Below are positions 38,253 through 48,900 of a stretch of 64,000 nt of DNA, piece after piece. The stretch's first letter is position 1. Every line of letters begins with the position of its first letter. Below the pieces are notes generated by a model. That model was given only the letters and a program-made list of their open reading frames with translations. It did no database searches and was not told where the DNA came from. The stretch is from assembly GCA_018873245.2 (NCBI GenBank), contig JAEMBT020000009.1, positions 13,543,112-13,607,111 on the forward strand, given 5' to 3'. The stretch comes from Archegozetes longisetosus (taxonomy: Eukaryota; Arthropoda; Arachnida; Sarcoptiformes; Trhypochthoniidae). The position numbers were made by a program, and so were the translations under genes.

Positions 38253-38432
38253 TTTTAGATTTAGACTTTTACATTTTGAGCCTTATTCTCAGTTTTGTTT
38301 TAAGCTCGATCTCGACTCAAATTAGAATTAGTGCTATCAAAATTAGTATTTCAAGTCTAACTTTGGTGGAGATCAAGCTTTAAGACAGAACTGCAAATAA
38401 GGCTCAAGGTCTATTAGACTTAAATTTAGATT
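38253..38432. repeat. Long imperfect palindrome (hairpin)
   Basis: Arms of about 85 bases: TTTGAGCCTTATTCTCAGTT, TAAGCTCGATCTC and CAAATTAGAATTAG on the left pair with the reverse of CTAATTTTGATAGC-type sequence, GAGATCAAGCTTTAAGACAG and AAATAAGGCTCAAG on the right, with essentially no loop. It could be a foldback MITE or a source of a hairpin RNA. Confidence 0.7.
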
Positions 38433-40089
38433 AAGAAAGTCTAAAATAATTACCTTATTATTACTGACGATGAACTTTCAGTCTTAAGTTTCATCTACTA
38501 TTAAGAAGATTAATGTACATTAGTTATAATTATTTATATTTAAGTAATTTTCTAAATCTATTCAAACTTAGACAATTTCATAAGTTTGTCAGTAAAGAAT
38601 AAATACTTTATATATATTTAAAGCATTATTAAATATGGTGAAAAATTATACATACTTATCGCATTCTCTATTATTGCATAGTTATAATGATAAGCAATTT
38701 CTATACATACCGAAAAGTTTTACGTAGCTGATAGAAATCAAATTAAACAAAAGACAGAAAAAATCAAACGAAAAAGAATAGAAAAATCAAACGAAAAAAC
38801 ACTAAAATCAAATACTAAAATAGAGAAGGTATGAAGTAGAGTTAGAAACAGATTGAAGTAAAAGGGCGGCATAAAGCTTGTTTATATGTTATCTAGAAAA
38901 GTGACATATTGTTAAATAAAAAATGACATATTGTTTAGTCAAATTTACAAACAGCTTTACATAGCTCACTCATTCAATATTTACTAACTAACTAACTATT
39001 CAACAAATTGATTGTATTGATCAAAATGAACAAAAGAATTTTCTCTAGCAAATATTTAAGTGAAACAAGTAAATAAAGTTATCAAACTGTAAATTAGATT
39101 CAATAAAGTTATCAAGCTCTATATTAGATTCAATCTAGCTGAAAGTTTGATCGCAATTAGTTGAAAGTTAAGTTGAACGTAATATTCAAGTTAGACTGAA
39201 TCAAATGAATGGTAAAGAAGAAGAAACGGGGATAGGATTGAGATAATTGAACTTAATTTATAACCTGATATAAAGTTATATTTGTACTGATATATTGGTG
39301 GATTAAGTGTAAGATTAAATATTGGATTAAAAGACCAATAGCTTTGTATGAAGGAATGCGTGTGGGTTTTATTAGTTCATAAATTTTGTTGCGGTTATTT
39401 TAATTAAAATTTGATTTATATTTAGCTTAATTTCGTTTTGATTTTTATTCATATATTATAAGAGTCTATGAGTTATTAGAAATTGTGATCAGAATAACAC
39501 ATAATAAAAAACTTATAATAAATAACTTATAAGTTATTATAAATTATATTTAGTAGAAATTGTGAGCAAAATAACAAAAAAAAATAAAATATAAAAAAAG
39601 GTATAGTTAAAAGTATAATAGACTTAAAGATAAAGTTAGATAGTGACAATCAAATATCTTACTAATCAAGTACTGATAAGCAATGATTTAGCAATCAAAC
39701 TTATAAGAGAAATATTACTAATATAGCTCTAATTACATCTTATGTTGGGGTTTCACTTACTCAATATGACCAATAATTAAGCCAGATAGATTTTAGTAAC
39801 TATTGTAGAGAATATAGCTGATAAACGAACAAATATAGAGAATAATAATAAGAAGAAGAAGAAGAAAAAATAGTATAAATTAGAATAACAAATCAAACGT
39901 GTACTAAAAGCATAAATTAGAAATAAGACTAAAATCATAATATCTATTTATGATAGAGTGTAATTCTATAGATTAATAGATAGCTTCCGATATGACTTGC
40001 TGTTTATGTTTCTATTGATTATTTATAAGTTATATATTATGTTAACTAAACATTGACTTGATTAGAATCAATAGAAAATACTAATAGAA

Positions 40090-40092
<3 letters not shown>

Positions 40093-40150
<58 letters not shown>
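40093..40150. repeat. (AAT)n microsatellite
   Basis: About 19 trinucleotide units of ATA/AAT. Confidence 0.95.
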
Positions 40151-40157
<7 letters not shown>

Positions 40158-40333
40158 TTAAACATATTCAACAAATCGAGTTGATTCCAGAAACAAGTAT
40201 AGATAATCAAATTTAGAACCGTACAACTTATCTATATATGTAATTCAATAGTTGACGACAAACAATATATAATAATTATCTGGTAGAAATACATGACGTT
40301 ATTGTTATTGATTAGTAAAGCCACTAGAATGAA

Positions 40334-40435
40334 TGTTAGGTTAGGTTAGATTAGGTTAGATTGGGTTAGGTTGGATTAGGTTAGGTTGGATTGAGTTAGG
40401 TTGGATTAGGTTAGGTTAGGTTAGACTGAGTTAAC
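40334..40435 (+). repeat. Interstitial TTAGG-type array
   Basis: Degenerate GGTTAGGTTAGATTAGGTTA units over about 100 bases. One of some fifteen such arrays in the window, in both orientations (for example 8680-8760, 9425-9465, 29230-29300, 47725-47795, 51960-52020). None lies inside a coding exon. Confidence 0.85.
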
Positions 40436-41277
40436 AAAACTTCTATTGCTAACCAAGCACTGAGTTAATTTGAATTAAAACTTAGAAACTCTTAATATAA
40501 CAAAACTAATCTAAAATCAATGCTAACTTGTTGCACACAACAAGTAGTTTTCTAGTTTAATTAACAGATGTTATGAAAAGCTTCATTCTAACATGATACT
40601 TTAAATTAAGTTACATTGAAACAATTTAGAAAATAGTGCTAGTTTTAAAGATGATAAACTTAATTATTGAGCTTAAGACCATTTGAAGTGATTCATGATC
40701 ATCTGCGTTCCTACAATGCTATATTTCTTACATCCATTAAAGGTGAAAAAAGCACTTAATTCAAATATAATTTAATATGATACTTCCCAAACAACATTAG
40801 CTGAAATAGTGTTCAAATTATTCTCTTTATGACCTGCGATCAAGTATGATGATACAGTAGACTCTTTTTGTAGTCAAGTCAGATACAGCCTAACCTTATT
40901 ATACTGAAGTCAGATACAGCCTAATCTGCTTATATCCAAGTCCGTTATAATGAAGAACTGGTTGTAGCATACATAATAAATAAACGATTTAGTTCTCAAG
41001 CACTAATAGATTATATCACATATAAAGAGCTAATTGAGAAAAGTGTTAACTAGAAGAAAAGTAGGATGTAATAAAAAGCAAAATCGTGAGTGTATCGTAA
41101 CATTCTCAATGATCGAGAGAAATAGTATCTATAATATATAATAATAGGAAAACTAGTTGTTCATTATATGATATTTATATCATCTTATCAATCATTTACG
41201 TCATTAAGCTCTAGTTTAATATGTTGCTAAAGTTTAATTAAACTAAATTTCTATTGTAAAGTGTATAGACACACACT

Positions 41278-41286
<9 letters not shown>

Positions 41287-41311
<25 letters not shown>

Positions 41312-41333
41312 CATACACACACACACACACACA
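41287..41333. repeat. (CA)n microsatellite with one interruption
   Basis: CA run broken once by CATACA, preceded by CATA units. Confidence 0.92.
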
Positions 41334-41964
41334 AATTCATATTTCTTAAGGCTAATTATACTATATTTTTAGTTTATCACAATAATAGTAGCAAATTACA
41401 AACATTTAAAACACAATCTCAAATAGCTAACCTAATATGAACTTGAAATATGCGTTCATATAAATATATAAATTCATATATATTATCAATTGAATTAGAA
41501 AAGTATTGATCTATTTTTAATAGTTCTCGCTAATTTAAAGTAATTATCTTTCAAAATCAAAATTTAGACCAACTAAGTCATGGATAGAATAAACAACAGA
41601 TAATAAGAATATAATTTAGTTAAATGATTAACATATACATAATTATATGCAAAAGCTTATTGTATGCAAAACCTCATTCTCACAAAACTGCTCAAACTAG
41701 AAATCAATTAAAACAAAACAGAAAAAACAACTAAAAAGGTAAGAAAAAGCAAGCAGATAATTGGAGGGAAATAGCTCTTTAGCAAGACAAGAAAAGAAGT
41801 AGAAACATGAAGTTTGTTGGAAAACATTTATAGCTAAAGGGTATTGGCCGAATATAGTGTAATCTTTCTAATTGATAGAAGCATGAAAACTAAACTAAAT
41901 ATAAGGATGACAATGAAAAAATTCAATATAAAGCTTATCTGACACTTATACCCTTCAGCTATTG

Positions 41965-42100
41965 AGCACTTTGTGGAAATTCAGGTATAAGTCTAATATT
42001 GAGTACTCAGTGGAAATTCAGGTATAAGTCGAACATCGAGTACTCAGTGGAAATTCAGGTATAAGTCGAACATTGAGTACTCAGTGGAAATTCAAGTCTA
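41965..42100. repeat. Minisatellite, about 37-base unit, nearly 4 copies
   Basis: Unit GAGTACTCAGTGGAAATTCA then GGTATAAGTCGAACATT; the first and last copies are diverged. Confidence 0.85.
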
Positions 42101-42509
42101 AGTGGAAGATATACTATAAGCACATAATTGCGAAAACATATTTTTCATCATTAACTTTAAATATTGTTCATCTATGAGACTGGTAGATAAGATCAAAAGT
42201 AGAATAAATTGGTTAAGTATATCTCATAACTTGATCAGAAATGTATTAAAGGTACATTAACACTAATCACGGCATAGAGGGGTAGAGGGAGGGGAGGGGA
42301 GGGGAGGGGGAGAGAAAGAGAGCAAAATCGAGATAAGAACATATATACTAAGAAATAAATTAATTGACAATTGAAAAGCTTCCTTATATTTAATTACAGC
42401 TTTTATAAATGCTATAAAACGAGGAATGGTTTACATCGAAAACAGAATATAGTTGGATTAAGGCTGTAATTATTTCCGTAATAATGCCCCCATAGTATTT
42501 CAAATTGCC

Positions 42510-42665
42510 CTTAAGATAATTTGTAGTTGTGTTAGTTCTATGAAGTTCTGTATAGTTTTAAGTCCTATGATTCGTAGCTGTGTTAGTGCTATCAAGTTCT
42601 GTATAGTTTTATTAAGTCCTACAACTCGTAGTTGTGTTAGTCCTATCAAGTTCTGTAAAGTCGTA
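42510..42665. repeat. Tandem repeat, about 55-base unit, 3 copies
   Basis: Each unit contains TAGTTGTGTTAGT, CTATCAAGTTCTGTATAG and TTTTATTAAGTCCT with variation. Confidence 0.75.
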
Positions 42666-42949
42666 CTATAAAAATAATATTAAAGATAAAACTTGATGAC
42701 CATATCAGTTAGAAAGAAAAGGAAAATGATTAAAATGCAAATTAGAAGTAAAAACTAAACAATAAAGTATTGTTGTAAACAAATAAATACATAGGGTTAG
42801 TTTATAAGGTTAATAACATTTTCCTTATAGAAGTAAAGACAATAGTAGTAGAACTAAGACTTATATTAAATTTAAATTAACTTATTATATATAGAACTAT
42901 AATTGCATTGAACTATATATTGATAATAAAAGTATAACTTATACATGAC

Positions 42950-43168
42950 GAGCTTATTTCCTAAAGGGCTTAAGTGCTTGTATTGTAGGTCCGTTACTTT
43001 GAGCGTCCGTTATGATCTTTACGGGACTTTAGGGGACTTTACGGGACCTTACAGGACTTTACGGGACTTTACGGGACTTTAGGGTGACTTTACGGGACCT
43101 TACAGGACTTTACGGGACTTTACGGGACTTTACAATATAGACACTTAAGCCCTTTTGGAAATAAGCTC
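42950..43168. mobile_element. Inverted-repeat element carrying a 10-bp tandem array
   Basis: About 37-base inverted ends: GAGCTTATTTCCTAAAGGGC then TTAAGTG on the left; CACTTAAGCCCTTTTGGAAA then TAAGCTC on the right. The interior is mostly a GC-richer decamer repeat (GGGACTTTAC) with slight variants. The ends look like a MITE whose interior is a tandem array. Confidence 0.7.
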
Positions 43169-43339
43169 TTCATATAATAAAAGTAATTTCTAAAATGAAT
43201 AGATATTTCATATTAGTATGTAATACTCGATCAAGTCAAACTAGAAGTATTATCAAATTAAAGGTGTGTAATCTAATCGTTTGGAGAATTATATCATTCG
43301 TTATTATCCTCTAATTTATCTTTTATTAGGTATGTTATT

Positions 43340-43341
<2 letters not shown>

Positions 43342-43423
<82 letters not shown>
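43342..43423. repeat. (CT)n microsatellite
   Basis: About 80 bases of CT, just after the inverted-repeat element at 42950-43168. Confidence 0.95.
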
Positions 43424-43425
<2 letters not shown>

Positions 43426-43507
43426 TTCATTTGCCTTTCATTATCGTTTATATCATATTTAACCAATTTATAAGAACTTATTAATGCACGCTTTGGTTTT
43501 GAGTAAA

Positions 43508-43765
43508 TATACTCAGACTTAAAAATCTAACAACCATTGATAACAACCAGAAGTGACGTGTTGTGATGGCATATTTTCCATCAGACCATAATATGTTGAG
43601 ATATTGGCAAACTTATAGAATGTTCAATATAGTAATCAAAGCAAATCTAAAATCAAATTTGACAACAAATTGACGAGCATCGTAGGCAGGTTGACATAGC
43701 AACGCATAGCAACGACCTTTTACCTGTTACTATCGCAAATTATTAAGTTTCCGACTTTACATTCA
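43508..43765 (-). mobile_element. MITE family 1, copy 4
   Basis: Minus orientation: left GACTTAAAAATCTAACAACC then ATTGATAACAACCAG; inner GGCATATTTTCCATCAGACC; right CTGTTACTATCGCAAATTAT then TAAGTTT. It carries a small internal duplication of a GCATAGCAACG motif. Confidence 0.7.
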
Positions 43766-44344
43766 AAAATTAGTTCTTCAAAAAAATTAAAATAAAAAAT
43801 AAAAAAGTAAAATAGACATGATGCAATGCTATTCTCCTAAACTTATAAGAATTAAAACCATATATTAATGATGTGTTATCAAAAGCATAATAAGATAGTA
43901 ATGAAAAGATTGGTATTATCCTAATTATAGAAAAAAAAATAGAACTAACAAAATAAGACATAACCTAGCAAAGTAAACAATTAAAATGAAATGATTATAT
44001 AATCTAAAAATAAAAACATAATAGATAGTGTTAACACTAATAGCAATTAAGAGAACATGTGAAACGAAGAAATAAATAATAGAGAAAATAGAGAAAATAG
44101 ATAACTAGATAATAGATAAATAGATAATAGAATTAGAAATATACCACCTTATTTAAGTAAAACACTCATACAGGTACTAAACTAAATCAATTTAGTAAAG
44201 GTTAAAGAGTGCATACCTCAAGCTATTCCTAATTAGCATATCTTCTTCTTGATTTACTTGCTATTATTATGATCAAGCTTTCTATAATTAGTATACCGTT
44301 TTTTGGAATATCTTCTTCATTATTTGATTAAATCAATTTTTGCT

Positions 44345-44378
<34 letters not shown>

Positions 44379-44400
44379 GCAACTAACTTTTCAACAATTC

Positions 44401-44570
44401 TACACTCGATAACTTAATGCTCGTTGATAGCAACCAGAAATGAAGTACTACGATAGCATGTTTTCCATCAGACGACAAGATAATGAAATACTAAAATAGT
44501 TATAAAATGTTCAATATAATAATCAGAATGAATTTAAAATCAAAATTGACAACAGATTGATGCAGTCACA
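44401..44570 (-). mobile_element. MITE family 1, copy 5 (truncated)
   Basis: Left end TACACTCGATAACTTAATGC then TCGTTGATAGCAACCAG, inner GCATGTTTTCCATCAGACGA, then a match up to the ATTGACAACAGATTGATG region. The right inverted repeat is not found. It lies about 900 bases from copy 4. Confidence 0.68.
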
Positions 44571-45442
44571 AGAAGAAGAAGACTGACATAGGAAAGATAT
44601 TAGATTATTGTCATAGAATTTGAAAGCATAAAGAAGATTACCTTAATATCTATATAATTTTAGAAACAAATTTATTAAATTAAAGTCTTACCATCTTAAT
44701 TAATTGCAGTCACATGAAAAGTTTGATATATAAGATAATAAACGTTGAAAAGCTGCTCTAAATAAAGGGTAACTTAATTTGAAAGATGTATCTAAATCTA
44801 AATAAATTGATTTTTATACTATAATTACAATATGGTAATATCTAACATTTTAGAATCTCACAATTTATGTGTTCTAACATTTTTCTTTAAGAATATCATT
44901 AACCGAAATTCCAGTTTGAGTTTTTTTGTATTTTGGTAGTATAATTGCCAAATTCAAATATGTAACAATAGATTGGCACAAATTTAGATAAAAACTAGAG
45001 AAGGTATTTTTCTGTTATATAGTATGTAATATAATTGACTGATAGATTGTATAATCAGATAAATTATTATCAAATGTCAATTCATGTGAATGCTTCATGT
45101 GGACTTGAATTCAAATTAGTCACAAAAGATAAGACAGATACGTATCTGAGTAAATCAAATATTCAACCTTTAACTATTGGCGGAAATATTATATACACCT
45201 GATTCTATTGTCATACTATCACTAGCAGATTGATTAGATTAACCTTAAAATGTTATATAAGAGAGGATTTTGAACTATATGAATTGGAGAATCAATAGCA
45301 GGTAGATTTATAAGTAATAGAATCGACAGTAGATAGATATATAAGTAATAGAATAAATAGCAGGTAGACATCTAAGCAATATAAGAAGTAGCAAGGTGAA
45401 AAATTAGCAAAGGCAAGGTGAGCAAGGCAAAAAAATATAAAG

Positions 45443-45968
45443 ATGAAATTGATGATATTTATTATAATTATAATTTTAAGTCAAAACTCAGAAACTAGTT
45501 CAACTAGTATGTACTCAAAATGTTTAGACACTCAAGTTTACTGTATGAGTTTGCCTGAAACCTGTGTTCAACAAAATATGTCTTGTAATATTTTATTAAC
45601 TGCTACACCAGTAACAGATGGAAGTGTACAATTTGAACTGATGGGTCGAGTTGATCAAAGTAATAGATGGTTTGCGATGGGACTCTCATTTGATTCAGAA
45701 ATGGGTAGCGATAGCGTTACTGAGATCTTCATCTCAAATGATGCTAAGCACAAGGCTATGAGACAGAGTTGGAATGAAGGCCATTCAAACGAAGTGCTCG
45801 CAAAAGTGGATGGGATTACGCAAATTGGAGATATTATTTATTCAGATGGTTTTCTTTATGGTAAATGGCAGAGAAGTTCAGTCACTACTGTTAGAGAGAC
45901 CAAGTTCGATATTATGAAAAATAAGTTTTATATTTTACTAGCACAAGGAAGTCTTGACGAAAATAATA
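45443..45968 (+). CDS. DOMON-b561 exon 1 (signal peptide, DOMON 1)
   Basis: ATG at 45443 begins MKLMIFIIIIILS, a signal peptide. The Cys motif CLDTQVYCMSLPETC and the core RWFAMGLSFDSEMGSDSVTE follow. It ends AATAATA|GTAAGA, phase 1; the open frame beyond that is intron. Confidence 0.92.
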
Positions 45969-48900
45969 GTAAGAATTCAATTGTGATTTGTGACTGTTCC
46001 CACAGTTATATAAAAGCTAAATGTGATACATGGCCAGTATTAACTCCCACATAACTACAAATCTCATGACTTAAAAGGTTCTCGATTGTTTGAAGAGCCC
46101 TTATATTGATAACTTTTTAGGAAAATACTAATTATTTTAATATGAACAAACAAAAGCTTTCTTAACTCAAGAGCTATTGTTGTCTATAAGAAAGGCTGCC
46201 CTTCAAAGTCTATACAATAAGATTATCATAAGTTGCATATTTAGCTGTTTTAGTAATGGGCCGTGAACGCATGCGCACAAGTCAAAAGCTAGTTTTGATG
46301 TCATATAATTAATGACTATTTGATCTTAACAGACAAGCAATATCACAATAATGAAAGAGCATCAGAGTCAAAAGTAGACCTGCAAAGTCTTCCAAAAGAC
46401 GCTCTAAACGAACTGTACACAAAATGCAACACAACAGAGATGCTATGCTTTGGTTATCCAGATAATTGCATACCATCTAAAAACTGTGAACTAATATCAG
46501 GAATAACCAGTGGAGGGTATGGGCTGATGAATGGAACGGTTGAATTCCAGATGATAGGCAAAGCAGGAAAAGGCAAAGATATAGATCAATGGATCGCATT
46601 GGGGTTGTCAGATGACAACAAAATGGGAAATGATAGTGTGGTAGAATGCGTAGTATTCAAGAATGGGACGACAAAGTTTCGCGATAGTTGGAACTGGTCT
46701 GGAGGTCGTACAGGGAATGATGTAATCGATGATGTGGTTGGTGTAGTGAGTAGTGGTAATGTTAGTTATGACAATGGGCTGATAAGTTGTAAATGGTCTA
46801 GATTGCCTTATACTAAGGTGAAGGGCACTACGTATGATATTGTAGATAATAAGTATTATGTTTTGTTAGCGAAAGGCAAACTTGCTAATGAAGAAACAGG
46901 TAATTTTGTGTTGAACAGTTTTAGTTTTTGTTATGTTTGTCTGTTTTGTTACAGTTTATAATGTGTTAGGCAAACTTACAGTTTTGTTATGTTTGTCAAA
47001 CTTACAGTTTTTGTTACGTATTTCAAACTTACAGTTTTTTATCATATCTTTCAAACTTACATAACTTATGAATAGGACAAAAACAATATCACAACGAAAA
47101 GCGTACTGTTAGTGAAGCATCAGTCAATTTACAATTAGACAGACGTCAATTCAGCAGTAGTACAACAACAGAGAAGACAAAAACAGCATCAACAGGAACA
47201 ACAGAAAGTACAAGAACATCAACAGAAATACCATCAAGTTTAACTGTAGCTTACGATAGATGTAGTAATAAAGAAAGACTTTGTTTTGGTTTGCCTGCTA
47301 AATGTATTGATTCGAGAAATTGCATAGTACTATTTAGTAGTTTATCAGTATCTAAGTTCACTGGACAGATTCTAATTGAATTGTTATGGAGTCGTGATAG
47401 TTCTCAGAATGATCGTTGGGTTGGACTTGGTCTATCTGATGATAAGTTGATGGGAGATGATAGTGTCACTGAATGTATATTAAGAGATAACTCATCTGTT
47501 AGTATCAAACAAGGTTGGAATCCTTCTAACCACAACCCTACTGAAAATGTTAAAGTTTCTGGTATTACACCTATTGATTCTTCTTATATTAACGGTATCG
47601 TATATTGTAAATGGAGTAGAGATGGTATGACATCTGTTATGGGAAATACTTTCAATATACTTAATAATACTTATTATCTCATGCTGGCTTATGGACCAAT
47701 GAGTTCAGGTATACTTTTGTTAAGTTAGGTTGGATTAGATTGGGTTGGGTTAGGTTGGATTGGGTTAGGTTGGATTAGGTTAGGTTAGGTCAGATAACAA
47801 TACATTTTATCGCTTACATAAATATCACCTAAATTATTTAATCCATAATTTTCATCTCAACTTAGATGACTCCATGGTCAAACACCGAGATAAGGTGATC
47901 TCAGACACTCCAATCGACTTACAATCTGTAGGAGTTGTGGAGGCGTCAGGCTTAAACATATTCATCAAACTTCATGGTTAGTTAAGTTTGTAAAAATGGG
48001 AGATAATTATCTGATTCATAGTTTGTAAACAGATTTGTTTATCGATAATATATAAAAAAATAGTAGAAATGAAGTGTTTAGAGATAATAGTAAATTAATG
48101 TTCAAGGCACTTTTATGGTAATCGCATGGTTGGGATGTGTTGGTACTGCAATTATTATGGCTCGTCATTATAAAAATGCTTGGCCCAAAACTACATTATA
48201 TGGCCTTAAGATTTGGTTTGTGGTAAATTACAACTCATATAGATTAATAGTTTAAGTTTAACTATAATGCATTTTATATGTTATAGATTCATCGTGCACT
48301 TATGGTCATAAGCATTGTTTTCATTATACTTGCCACTATTATGATTGTTTTATATCGTAAAGGATGGAGTGGAGTGAGTTTTATGTTTTTTTATATAGAT
48401 TTATGCTTCTTCCTTGTAACTAGAAGTTCTGCCTGTCATTATATGCTTTTATTAGTTCGTAATCATGTTCGTATGCTTATAGGATATTTAATGTAGTAAT
48501 TATAACAGTTTTTAATCAAATCTGACAAGTAGAAGCGTATCAGAGGCAGAGTGATCTTCTAGTTGCTATTGAAAATAACAAAAAAGCTAAAACTAACAAT
48601 AATTGATATACTATCAAAAAAGGGTACAGCACATCCAATACTAGGAGTAATAGCAATAAGTTTAGCAATACTACAGCCAATAGGAGCAATGTTTCGTCCA
48701 GGTCCAAACGCATCAAATAGATGGATATTTAACTGGGCACATTGGTTTGTAGGAAATACAGCTCTAATTATTTCATGTAATTTATTCATTTATAATATTA
48801 TATATTTTTTCTTATTTCTTATTATTGAAAGTTCAAGCATAGTAAATAGTTTGTTATATCTTAGAGTCGTAGCTAACGGAGGAGTAGCTAACGGAGGAGT

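Larger units (their letters stand above)
36013..45442. other. Intergenic DNA between Yurt and DOMON-b561 (divergent genes)
   Basis: Upstream of both genes, so both promoters should lie here. Contents: (AAT)n, a His/Gln/Ser-biased spurious frame at 36371-36619, (GA)n, MITEs, two hairpins and minisatellites. No exon was recognised. Confidence 0.55.
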
